Part shown: positions 43,401 to 56,100 of the stretch, piece after piece
How positions within the stretch are numbered: position 1 is the stretch's first letter
How the letters are laid out: the number at the start of each line of letters is the position of its first letter
The notes under the pieces: generated by a model
Told to the model about the DNA's origin: nothing
The model's database searches: none
Seen by the model: only the letters and a program-made list of their open reading frames with translations
From: Klebsormidium nitens
Lineage: Eukaryota > Streptophyta > Klebsormidiophyceae > Klebsormidiales > Klebsormidiaceae
Direction: 5' to 3'
Length of the DNA stretch: 64,000 nucleotides
Assembly (NCBI GenBank): GCA_000708835.1
Contig: DF237264.1
Span: 1-64,000, forward strand
Made by a program: the position numbers and the translations under genes

Positions 43401-43906
43401 GCTAAACCTGACTGCATTGGGAGCTCATTCTCTCCAGCTGCTCTTGCAGCCAGCTCATCGGCAGCCAGCTCACCGTCTTTGTCTAGCTCCTCTAATGACA
43501 TGTCAGAAAGAGAATCCTTCTTCGATCCAGTCTGATATGTCCCTCCCTGCCCTCTGAAACTAGCAAAGAACGCCCCCCAGGTTTGGTTCAAGCCGTCTAC
43601 CGCTGCCCGAGTCCCCACTTGATCGGTTCTAAGCCTCTCCATGTCTTTGCGCATGTCGGACATCTCAGACCTGATCGCATCAAGCCGCGCATCCTCCCTG
43701 CCAAACCCCACCTTGTCCGAAAGGCTTTGGAAGAATGCTGACACATTGCTGACGTCGGCGGAGGATCCTTCAGATGTCGTGTCAAGCGGGTTGTGATTTG
43801 CGACGAGGGTGGCGTAGAGTGAGAACAAGAGGAGAACTGTGAGAGCCACAATGGCAGCCAGTCTGATCCCAAGCACTCTCTTCTGTAGTATACCCTGGGG
43901 CGCCAT
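40408..43906 (-). CDS. Type II membrane PC-esterase/SGNH-like protein
   Basis: There are three exons: 42812-43906 (ATG at 43906), 41871-42065 and 40408-40944 (TAA at 40408). All junctions are phase 0, giving 608 aa. A single membrane anchor at about residues 12-36 is followed by a coiled-coil-like stretch (72-95) and a Glu/Ala/Gly-rich linker, so the catalytic part probably faces the Golgi lumen. The domain opens with a Cys...G..GSW..SSFVP block (183-199). It carries 'VFFIGDSNTRALCLGLL', where GDS-N places the candidate nucleophile Ser at 284, as in PC-esterase/NXPE/trichome-birefringence-like proteins that acylate or deacylate wall polysaccharides. I could not place the D-x-x-H partner motif with certainty; the last exon has several Asp and His candidates. 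The family name is therefore tentative and the substrate unknown. Confidence 0.75.
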
Positions 43907-46900
43907 GCTGCTATTGGCATTGACAACGACCTAAGCCCTCCACTTGCAGCTCAAAGTATTCCGGCAGAACATGACGGAAGCAAAAGACGCCGGTAGCAAG
44001 CAAGGTGCAGAAACCTGATTTAGCTTCCTGTGGAGGGCCTGATGGGGTTGCTTTGCTACTTTCCCAACTGCAGGGGCTGTGCCAATACCGTCGCAGACTC
44101 AGAGGAGCTGAGCTAGGGGTTACGATTTCTACACATCCTAGCTGAATCACATTAGAAGGAAACGCTGGCGCCTGTACCTCAAATTCAGTTCTTAGGATCA
44201 TCTGAGTCACACAGGAGATACAGAGGAGACATCCAAGAAACTGCAGGCTGCTGCTCTTTCACAATGATTGTTGCAGGCGCACTAGGACAAGATGTCAAAG
44301 CCCTGCGCGCTTGATGGAAAGTGACTTCCGCATTGCGTCCTCGATTTGAGAGTCGACTCAAACTTCAAAGAGTGGACAACTCTGCAAATTGATTTTGTCA
44401 TGTGCTCATCAGCCTCTAGGTATAATAATGTCATATTTGGTGAACGGTAGGCACTTGTGCAATTATTGGAATAATCTCTCATTGGTCAGAATCTAGAATG
44501 TTTTGACAGAAAACTGTTACATGAGCCCCGAGCACATCTGTTATTAATTTAAGCACCAACCCAAAAATCTACGCCGCTACGCGCTTCTTTCCCCGCACAT
44601 ACCTACCCTAACCTCCAGCTAACCCTAACCGTTCCCCGGGTGCATACCCTCGAAACAATTGGCCCTAGCGAATCGCACGTACATATTAGTGACAGACTCA
44701 GTGACTGAGCTGGCGCTTCCAACAGTCAGTACGCACGCTCTTGGACCCGCTAGAAAAAGTTTGGAACCGTCGATCGATGGGGGCAGCCCCCAACTTTGAC
44801 CCTCTGGATCGTTCGATGGGGTTAGCATTAAATGCTCTCTGGCAACCGCAAATGTGGACCCTAAAGTTTGCTGGCGACGCCCTCCGGTAATTAGAGTGAG
44901 GGCGTCGCCGCGTTCCCGAACTTTCGTCTTGACACAGCCTGCCAATTGGGCACAGAAAAGGTTGGTGGTGTCAAAGCCCCAGAAGCGTGCGTACTGACTG
45001 CCAAGGGCTCGTGAGCAATTGCAAGCCGTACGTTGTGGCCACGTGGTATACCTGGGACCCCATCTTGGAAGCCTCGGCACCGTCGATAAACTAACCGTAA
45101 GGTTGAACGGGCGCGAACTTCATTATCATACCGTCTACGGTACAGTATTAAAAGCCACACAGATGGGAGGAAGGGAGTGATGGACACTTCTCTTATAATA
45201 GTTATATAGCCCGAGCGCACGATCGAAGGCATGGGGGGGACATTCGGACATGGTAATCTGTACTTGCAGTACTTGGGACAATTGACATTCCAAGCGCCAC
45301 ACGGAGGTAACAGAGCACCGCACTCAAGAGGCCTATCCTGGACCCGGAGGTCGCAGAGTCGCGGTGAAGGTCGCGGACGAAAGTCGCGGAAAGTCGCGAA
45401 AAGTCGCGGAACGTCGCGGAGCATTGCAAGCATATAAACATAAAAGTTGCTTCAAAACATGCTTTTCAAAGATTGATAAAGTCGCGGTCAGTGAAGGTTG
45501 CGAAGTTCGCGGAACAAAGTCGCGGACTCAGTCGCGTAAAGTCGCGCAGAATCGCGGAAAGTCGCGCAACGTCGCGGGCAACTCTGGCAACCTCCGGGCC
45601 CAGGATAAGCCAATTAGGAGCAATTGCAGTACGGTATTCCTACGGTAAGTACTATTCACCGTTGTGTACACTCGACGTTCAACTGAGCGTCACGCCTTCT
45701 GACCCCTGAAGATCATCTGCGGCCATACACTAGTACAACAGACGCTCATATTGTCAGAGCACAACTCGTAGAGACTCGCGGCACTGCATTGCTAGCGCTG
45801 AACGCCGTTTGGAACTTCATTAAATCGCATGATTAGCAGATGCCTTGTATTGTCGTCAATAGAGGAGAGAAACCTAAGTCGCGCAACAGTATAAATAGAA
45901 CTGGAGCGTTGCCGAAACAGGTGTCACACCCGCCATTTGAACGGGTACGTACTCTCCGGAAGCAGCTTATGCTAATCCCGAACTTCTGACAGGCAGTCAG
46001 TAAGGACGTCAAATTGTAGCGGCATATCATATGATATAGTCGCCGATTGCGCACTGAGATTTTGACAACTTTAATCAAACGCACCTCATTGTCAACACTG
46101 GACGCAGCCCCGAACATGCAGTCCTAACAAACGTTTTGCTATATCAGCATCCATCTGCGGCCCAACACGTGACTCCGGCAGATCCTCTCAAAAAGAGATC
46201 TGGCATGTGCACTATATTCATGTGTAACTTAACGTCACTTCGCGACTGCTACTTAGTACAGCCCGACGTCGACTGCTTCCACACCTCACTATATCTTGAA
46301 GATGGCTCTCGTTTTCGGGTCGCCATATATGTGAATCCCTTTCCGGAATTACAAACTTGGGGCTTAACAACAGGGCAACGGTGCCTGCATGAGGCTCAAA
46401 TTCGAGTTGCTCGGACCGCCTGCATGTCAATATGAGGCTATGCGACCTAACTTAGATTTCGTCCCTCTAGCGTAAATATCTTGTGGCAGCTGTCCGAACT
46501 GGTGGCACTAGTTCCACTTCAGTCGTAAGCAGTGACTGTTGCATGCACTTTGGACAATCTAGACATTACAAATTACCCGGAGCCTAGATTACTCTAGACA
46601 ACTGAATGCCTGATCACTGTCTCACTGTACTTTTTCCTGACCCGTAGGCTTAGAAGTTACCACTATGAAACCTCAACCGCGTCTCAGGCAATCCAATGAA
46701 GTTCGGGAAAACTTCCAATCATCGATTAGACGCCGTGCCTTCAGTGTAGACATCAGGCTTGGTTTTTGGACTCGACACACTTTTCTAGTGTTTTGAGTCT
46801 AGTCATGCAGTACGAAACGGGGTCTTGTTCGATCAACGTACGTAAAAGCAGATGATTACAGAACACTGCCAGTGTCAGTACGTTGATGCTCCCATTGGTA

Positions 46901-47133
46901 TACACGACACTGTTTTCAAACAACTTTCAATTTATTGTTCAAACCACGTCCAATTTATTGTCCGCATGGCGAATCACACCGCGTTGAAACTTGTGCAAGC
47001 CTTTCGATTGCACTTTTACGAGTATCGTTCTACACATTGCTACGTAACGTTACAGAAGTGCTCCTGAAACCGTCATTGAAGGGCGCAGAGTCGCTCTGCT
47101 TTCCGCCAGATCGATGTTAGTGGACCGGAACGG
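43907..47133. other. Non-coding stretch upstream of the esterase and downstream of copy B
   Basis: No exon was recognised. The 44600-44640 part contains telomere-like CTAACCCTAACC and TACCCTAACCTCC words. A TIR-bounded element lies at 45330-45611 (separate entry). Open frames here are short and without similarity. Confidence 0.55.
45330..45611. mobile_element. TIR-bounded element filled with GTCGCGG-type short repeats
   Basis: A 22-bp inverted repeat pair, beginning GGCCTATCCTGGACCCGG at 45330-45351 and matched by the complement of CCGGGCCCAGGATAAGCC at 45590-45611, encloses about 240 bp. The interior holds two clusters of degenerate GTCGCG(G/A)AA repeats (about 45350-45420 and 45478-45580) separated by an AT-richer spacer. 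It is non-coding and carries no transposase, so it may be a non-autonomous element or a structured satellite seed. Confidence 0.6.
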
Positions 47134-50100
47134 CTAGAAGTGCACCGGAAGCGCTGTCTTCTTGCCGCACAAGTTCTCCACAAGTCTCAGTGTCATGGAA
47201 ACGAGCCTGCACGTGAAGCAACGACGCCGTTATTTCAGTCCAAGATTTCGAGCCGACTCTCTGGGGCGGAGACCCACACGCATCTAGTGAAGCTGGAGTA
47301 ACTTCACCAGTTACTTTTTGCATGGTAAGTCCTTTCTCTGTTTCAAGATATTAGAGAGACAAATATGAACGGGTATGAGGTGGGCGTAGGGGTACCGTTA
47401 AGTGACTTATCTTCAAAATAGTAAAGCCTTATACCGGATTCGATTTTGATTGACGTCTTTACCAGATGCCGGAAGGGGAACGACCGCTTGCATTCGACTC
47501 TTGCTGCAGAAGAAAATACCTGATTCAGACCGAAAAACGCGTATTCTCAAGGACAAAAGCTGACAAACCGCTAACTCAAGTCTTTCAAAATGCGCGCACA
47601 GACTCCGACTCGAGGAATGAAGGGTGATATACGTACTGTGCGTCGCCGATGCGTTAACGGGCGCTTGCCGACTCCAGCGATCTTGCAGATCTCGAGATTT
47701 ACAAGAATAGTTCAAAAAGACCTGGAGTACAGAAACCTAACCAAGTGAAGACCTTAAACAGAAGGTGCCCACAAGCGATTTTGAAAACAAGATGCGAACA
47801 GGCTGTCGGATGCTGGTAGCACATAGGTTACAATTCCGAGCAACGATCGCGCGTCTTAAAGTTTACATGCGCTAAAGATACCCTGCAGGTTGAAAGCGTT
47901 GGTGACGTCAGCAGCACCGAGCCTTGAGCCTTTCGTCGGGAACCTTCCCCCAGTGAGAAGACGGACAAAAACAAAGAAACGTAACATGGGGCTTGCGCGC
48001 GCGCGGTCGCGCGTTGAAGACCGCCGCTCAAGATGGCCAGCAGCTTGGACTTACTGCGACTGGAAAGGAATATGAGCTCTGGGCTATCAACCAAGAAAAT
48101 AATCATTAAACTAAAAAGTGACGGGCGCGCGCGCGCTCACGCGTTGACTACGCCGCTGAAGATGGACAGCAGCTGCAGCGCAATCATGGTGTAGCCCAGC
48201 GCCTCCTCGTTCCTGCGCAGCTGCCCCTTCGAGTTGACGTCCTGCTTCACCACGAGCGCCAACGCCAGCGTGACGACAGCAAGCTCGCACACGGTGCTGA
48301 AAATCTCGGCCAGCTGGAGGGGCGCGCGGATGAAGGGCTGCGGCGACACAGAGTTTGGCGATTCAATCACAGTTCTCCGAACCAACCCCGTGCGAGATTC
48401 TACGGGACGGGTCTCTCGTTGGAAGCCTCTTGTGGATCTGTTTCGGGTCACTTTGACGTCAGTGAAATTGGCAAAACGTACAGCGGCCGAACAGCAGCTC
48501 GGCCCGCACGGGCGGACGAAGGATTGCGGCGGAAGGGGTTTCAATTGAAAAGCAAAACGCAACTGACATGTTTAATTGAGCAATTTCAACCGTTCAGATC
48601 GAAGCCTCGAGAAATTGAGTGTGTGAAGAAAGCAAAGACGATGAAGACGAGTTCGGAGGAAGGGGCCCGTTTGAGGGTTTGTGGCCTCACCTTAAGGAGG
48701 ACCAGCACAATGACGAAAAGTCCGCGCATGGAGACGATAAGGCAGACCTGCCAGTACGACGAGCGCACGCCGTGCGTGGCGCCCAGCAGAGCCGCTTCAA
48801 TGGCCTGCATTCGGGGGCACTTGACTTTTGAGAAGAAGATAGTAACGGGTGGATGACTTGGGTAGTCAGGTCGTGATCATAAGGCTCAGGTCCTGAACCC
48901 CAAAGGTCAAGATGCAAGTAACCGGTGAGTCTTAGCCAGCAGAGCCGCTTCCATCTCTTGGATCGTAGGGAGAGTTGGCTTGTGATTAACGATGAGAACG
49001 GCGAGGTTTACTTCGAACATCGGTGATTACGATTTGCGAGATGCAGGTCTCAACAGAGATGTAAGCACTCGCACACCGTAAAATGCAAGCACACGTGAAT
49101 GCATGTGAAAGCAAAGACTTGACTCAACGCCTGCTGGACCATTTTCTCTCCCAAGTGGTGAAAACCCTACGATCCCCAAAGGCCGTAGAACCCGGGCGCC
49201 ATCTACTCATCACAAATGATACATCGTCTTGAAATAACAGAAACATTGAAACTCTAGTTCTAAGACCTTGGAACTCTACGATTCTAAGAACCCAAATCAC
49301 GTAATTGGGGCCCCGCCTTACTTACCACCACCAGCACTGGGTACATCATTTCCGACCCCAATTTCTCAAACCTCCTTAAAACCTTCAGATTCTACGATTC
49401 TAAGAATCCAATCACGTCATCGGGCCCCCGCCCTACTTACCACCACCAGCAGGTACATCATTTTCCACCCCGGCCGGAAGTGCGTCGCGAAGCCCACTCT
49501 TCCGACCCGATGAACCGACCGCACGTTTTGCAACCGGGAGAGTTTCCCGGACGCTTTGCCGGGCGCCGCCTCGAGCGGCGCCTCCCACTTGACCGACGTG
49601 GGTCTTGCGCCAACTTTTTCTTCCGCGGGTGTGACGTGGACGACGTGCTTCCCCTCCTCCTCTTGGACTTCAATGACGTCAGCAAGTGGCCCGCTCCTGA
49701 CCTCTGGCAATGAGTCGCTATTCTTCTCGGTAGACAAGTCCTCGCCCACTTCCGGTGCCGCGCCGGAACGACTGGTGAGCGGAACGGAAAAGTCTTCTAC
49801 GAAATCCTCCTCTCGGGCGCCAGAAACGATGGAATCGACGGCCGGAGACCATGAATCGCTTCTTCGGGAGCGCGTCTTTAAGGACAGAGTGGTCGGGGCG
49901 CCCTTACGGGTCGCCGAGCGCATCAGCGACCCGGCGATGTTCACCAGTTCGGAGGGGCGACCGGAGTAGTCGGCGTAAAAGTACCCGTACTTCGCACGGA
50001 AGAGGTCGCCTTCTTCGGAGTCTACCGGCTCCCACGAACCGACGAAGGGGGCTCTGAACCAAGCCGTGGAGGCCCCCCTGCGTCGTTGCTCGGAGACGAA

Positions 50101-53100
50101 AGCGACCGACTTGCTCTGGGGGAGAAGAAAAGCCGCAACTTCTCGAAACCTCTCTTTTTCTTGATATTAGTGAATGGGCTTCTTCCCTTTGAAGGTGTCT
50201 CGAACTTCAAGCCGGAGCGGGCAATTTATTTTATACTAGGAATCTGCATCTCATTGCGAGTCAGGCACACTCTAAGCAGGTGAACGCATCGATCCGCTAA
50301 AACATACAAATCAAAAGGTCTGGGTTTACCCGAGACTTCAGAGCGGAAGTGTGACCAAGTCAGAAGAGAGCAAAAAAGGGAGGTCAAATTGTCAGGGGGG
50401 TACTGAGCATTTAGAGATTGGAAAGGGCGATCTAAAGGCTTCTAAACAGCTGAGAGCACGGAGTCAAAAGGGAATGTTTGGTACAGCGGGCTCTGATCGT
50501 CACCGGAAGAGAGAAAATCGGAGGCAGCAGTAAAAGCAGCACTTCGCTCAAGCACCAAAAACACGGATGTGGTTGATTTACACTCGTATGTAAGGGTTGC
50601 AAAGACTCCCAAAGATTTTGATGTAGCGAAGGTGGAAAGCGCATACGTGGCGGAAGGATGAGAGCTCTCACCATGTGCACGTGGCGCCACAGGATTGACA
50701 GCACGAACAAGAAGAAAACGAGGATGAGGAGCAGAACGGCCAGGCCCAGTACTATGCCCGCTGGCGATTTACCTGCGCGGAAGAGTCAGCACATTCTCAA
50801 CATGGTGTACACGAAAAACTCGAAGAAGAACGAATCAGTGCGGCCTAGCGTGGTAGAGTGACTTGGAACCCGAGCATGCTCTAGAAACGAGAACGAAAAC
50901 AGATTCTACTGAGAGAGTGCGGGACAGAACTACGTTTTTTTGTCTTGACGGGGACCACATGTGATGTAGAGCTTTGCACAGACAAGTCTTCCGGTATTCA
51001 TGGCCCCTTCTCTACAAGATTCATTAGCGCATCTTTGCACGACACGTGTCACCACTCACCCACGATCGCTCCCAGCGCGACGTAAGCGAGCGCCACGATT
51101 GCGACGGAGAAGAAGGTCAGCTCTAGGGCGGGGAACACCAGGAACGAGGGGACCGCTTCTCGTTTGAGGAGTCGCGCCAGAGGTTTCGAGGCCAGCTGGA
51201 GAAGTCCGATACAAATCAGGATCATGGTGATCCAAAACACCGCCCGGAGAAAGCCGCGCAGCCTGCAGATTATGTGGCAGAGAGTGATTTCGAAAGTGAG
51301 TATATCCTCGTAAGTACCCAAATCAATCGTTTAAGTCCGAGGGTTTAGGGAAGTAAGCACAGTCACCGTCTTCTCGTAGAAAAGAGAGCTTCATTAAGAT
51401 TGCCAGAGTGCGGAAGACAGGCGGAGTTGGTCTGGATAATCAGGATATTCCCACGAACAAAGCTGCGCGAGCGTCAAACACAGGCCGGTTCAAAGACCCG
51501 TCGCATCTATTTCCTCACCCGTTATGGCCCACCGTATGGAACAGGTTGAGCGTATTCACACTCAGCTCTTGGCTGTAGATTTCGGCGCGCGCCTCGTAGG
51601 AGATGTTTCCTTCGCTGAAGGTCACGGGACGACCCTGGTTGATCAGCGACGCGTTAGCCGGAATGAAACGGTTCGTCGTTGACAGATTAAACGGAACGGG
51701 CGGAATTGTCCCGTCGAAAGGACCGGGCACCGCGGTTCCGTTGGTAGACGTTCTGCTGTTAGCCGTTCCGTTGATTACTGTTCCGTTCCCCAGCTGGGCC
51801 TGGAGCAGCCGCCGGCCGAGCCGCTCCCTCGTAGCCGCTAGCGTTCCGTTCGTTCCGCCGGACGGAACGCCGGAACTTAGCCCCTGTGGGCGGTCCGTAT
51901 AGGGGATGGGGCTGTCGCGCGTGATTCTGTCGAATGGCGACGGCCAGCGCATCAGGGAGAAGGAGAGAGCGGAACTGGCGTCGATATAGGGCGTCGGCAA
52001 CGGGGCGTTGAGGCTCTGGCGGGCGGCAAACAGGCTCAAGCTGGAAGCCACGTTCTGCGGAAACAACCAGAGGTTTTAGGATTTCCAAATACTGATGGAA
52101 GTTTGAGATCGGAAAGCAAAAAACCTTCGCGGAGGATTAGACGACAGTTTGAAGACAATTCAAGAAACAATTCTTGAAAACTACGTGGACTCTCCGTGAG
52201 ATCTTTCAGGACATGCAGTTCATCGGCCGGAGCTTTTGGCACTGAAAAGGCGCTTGAGAAGATTCTGAGTCCGGCTGATCAGAGCCTCCTTATGAATCTT
52301 GCGGAAGCCCTCTGGGTAGCGGCAAACGAGAGGACTGAGAAGCTGGCGAAAGCGAACAGACATGTAGAAAGCCGAAGGTCTGACGTCAGCATTCACGATG
52401 GTGCCCGTCATGATTTCTCGTGTACCAAGAATCAAATCCTGGACACGGTGCAGCGGAAGAATATAACATGGGAAACCAAACAGGTAGGAATGCTGAACCC
52501 AAGAGGAACAAAATTGAAGACGCACGACCTGACTCCTCGTGTAACCAAGAGACAAACGGTAGGGGAGTCTTTGGCCCTCAATCATGTTTGGTTATGGGCT
52601 AGCTATGGGCTGGTCACAAAAGGCTTAACTGTCGAGGAACCAGACTTGCGCGATGATAATTTGGAACAGGGTTAACATCAACCTGAGAATCGATTCTGAT
52701 GAACAGCCTGGTTAACAGCCAAGATCTCCCCTGAAAGCAAAAAGAGCTGAAGCTCTGCAGGCTGCGCTCAAGATGATCAAGCTCGAAGACGCAAAACCGT
52801 GTACCCAGAAACGAAAAATGGGGGAGGGAAGCAAGAACTAAAGTCGAAGCTATGCAGTTTGCACTTACGATTAACGAGCTTGAGGACGAAAGAATTGCAT
52901 TCTCGTGTATCAATGTGACTGAAGATTGGAAAGAAAGTGAAAGAGTCGAAGCTTTTCCTTCTGCACTGACAATGAACAAGCTCGACAACGCCTGGAAGAC
53001 TCATATGATCGTGCACAAAGAAACGAAAGATTCGAAATGATAGCCAATAAAGGCCGGAACTCTGTCGTCTGCACTCACAATGAACAAGCTCGACGACGCC

Positions 53101-56100
53101 TGGATGAAGAAAGTTCCCGCCGCCATTACCCCCAGCGACGCGATCGCGGCCGCGCGCACGCCCGTCTGGAGCCTTTGGTCAACGTTGTCTACGAGGGTTT
53201 AAAGGTTTCAGGGTGTTAGGAGACGCTAGTTAGAGCCGCTGTTCACTTCTACATTCGAGGAAACCCTATTTTGAGCTTCTTAGATTGTGTTCCGATTGCG
53301 TTCATGGGGGTTTGTCCAGTGATTGAAGCACGCTGAAGGCAGGAGTGTCGTTACGCAAAGCCCTAACGGCATCAAAGATGCTCGCTTTCAAAGTAATAGC
53401 GGCTTTGGATGTATGTAAGCTCATTACGCCTGGATGATTTTTGGGCGAAAGCAGACTGTTTGCAGACCTGGCTTATGGGTTCACGAGAGGGATGGAGCCT
53501 CAGGCGGCGATACAATCCCATTTTTCAGCCTCCAAATCAATCTGCCGGTACTCTAGTTTGCATGCAGCAGAATTTTGAAAGCATTGAACGGTAGGTCCAG
53601 ATTGAAATGCCTCGCGGCGACTTACTTTGGGGGCTTGGAAGCTTCAACTTTATCGTTAGAACGGTTTCATACTAGACGGCGCTTTCCGCCTTCGCAGAAG
53701 TCTTCGAAACCCCGGACGAGCAAGCGCCCAACACGCGGGGGGGGGAAAACAAGTGCCGAGAGAGCAAGCGGCCACGTGGCGCACTGCGAGTGGCGAGAAT
53801 GGTCGCTTACAGTTGAGCACTTGCAGCTGATTGGACGCCGTGTTCCCGATCCCCACGATGCTGTAAGCGCTGTCCGCGGGGGCTTGGATCACGAGGTTAG
53901 CGTTCGGGTCAATGACCACGGTTAAGACGTACGAAAAGCCGTCTGCGGTGGCGGCATTCGGACCGGCCCTGCAGCGGACAGAAAATTGGTTCCAACCGTA
54001 ACCGAGAACGTGTTACGAGAGGATTCAGGGCTGGGTTGTGAATGTGAGCCAGTGCTTATGGCTTTTGTGCCTGCCAAGGCCGCTATAAGCGGAGTGGGGA
54101 CGGTATTAAAACGACTTCAACAACGCTTTCGGCGGGCTCTCGGGCGGAGAACTTTGCAGTGAATCATTACCTATGTCAGCAGGAAACACCGGAATCCGAG
54201 ATCTTAAAGCATTTAGTCGGGGACGGGTCAAAATTACCGCAGAAAGCCGATGACACGTAAGAACGATCAGTAAGTAAGAAAAGTTCTGTGTTAAAAGTTG
54301 ACAAAGCTCTCCGCATCAACCATGACGAAACCCAGGAAGCTCTTTCCAAGCCTGAAGTTGCAAGCCTCTGGCGAGCCCTGCAACCACCAAAATCTTCTAA
54401 GTCAGAAAGTATCCGGCACTCACTTACCGAAGTTTTATCGTGTTGTTGAGGTTACAAAATGTAAAGTTTGACTCACTCGATCAGCGTCCCGTTTTGGATG
54501 ATCATCGAAGTCGCGTCGAACCCCAGAACTCGCTTGTCGAACGACAGCACGACGGTCACGACGCGGTCGGGGGAAACCCCCGGGTCCGGCGAGAGTGACA
54601 CGACGCCATTCGGATCCTTATTCACCAGTTGCAGGAGGGCGCTGGGGGGAACAGTGTCTGCACGGAATTAACGGAGCAACGTATGGGTGTGATTCCTTGT
54701 TGCATTCGTAAATGAGCCGTCACTACAGCCGTTGGGCAAAAGCGCCGCGAGCAATGCTGGGGTGTTCGAGGAAAGCCGCGTTCAAAATCCAACTAGTTAA
54801 ATCTTCAGATTGCAGCGGGTTGTGGAGTGGTTCCAGTCAGAGCGTAGGTACAACCGGATGAATAAGATTCTTCAATTTAGCAATAGTAAGCTTCAGCAAT
54901 AGTAAGGTAACTGGCAGCCTGGGACGGGTAGGGTTAGTTTGGGGGTTAGGGTGGGTTCGGGTGCGGAGCGGGTGATTATGTGGTTTAGGTTTTTAGTGTT
55001 AGTGCAGAAGCTTAATATTGCTAGCTCTTACTATTCCTAAATTCAAGAGACATCGGATGAATGCGAAGGAGAGCAGTACAGTACTGACCGTAGTATATGA
55101 CGTAGGCAGCCTCCGACGTCACTTGGATGGGGTTCCCCGCCTGGTCGAAAATGTTCCCGGGATTAACCGCAACTCTCAGCAGCTGTGGGCCGGAGCCAGC
55201 CGGGACTACCTGGAGCAATCAGGGCATTTTTCTGATCAGAAGAGTACATCCATTTCGTGAACGTTTACTCACGTGGGCGCTTTTTGAATATAGAAAAGCT
55301 ACCAACAAAAGATAGAAGAGCCACCGCCCCCTTCTCTCTATGCCTTCGCTTAGAGCTTTTGTTGTATAGAATTCTCAAACACTGATAGTTTGACAAAAAA
55401 AGGTATTTTGCTGTAGGTTGTAAAGATCCATCCAAATCTTATGTTTCAGGTTTGGAACACCCATGGAACAAATCGGCCTGGGTCCTTTCAGAATCAGCGC
55501 CTCAAAGACTGGGCTCCAAATGATGGTAGTCCTCTCGAGGTGTTCGAAGATGACGCAACTCCTGTTTAAATTTTTTTAGTTGACAGCAAGTTTATCTTGA
55601 TTTACTGTGTGTCTTGTTGCAATCGGAAGAGGGGCTTCCAGATGAAGACGAAGAGCATCGAATTGTGGAAAGCTACAAAGCATTCTTATACGCCGCTCGA
55701 GCGCTCGCCTGAAAGCTGTAGGCGACCGTTCCGGACGAGTTCCCCCCCAGCGCGGTCGCCTGCAAAAGCGCCCTTCTCCGCGCCCTTCCAGTTGGATCTT
55801 CTTTCTTTACGTTCACAATCTGGGCTCCCTCCAGGTTGAAGGAGTCGGGGCTCAGATCGCCGATCGGTTCGCTGGCAACCGCGTAACCCGGGAAAGGCTG
55901 GATCGTCGCCCAGGTTATGAAGACGGTTTGCTGGCCCGTGGAGGCGTCGATGAAGACCTGGGGGGACTCGGTGCTGTCTGCTTCGAGGGCGATCGAAATG
56001 GTCGGGGAGACCGTATCTGCAAACAAGTCAAGTTAACGAGAATCATCTTCTTTGTCTTCAATCCAGAGGTGAAATTGTTACACGGAGGGTAGGGCGATCA

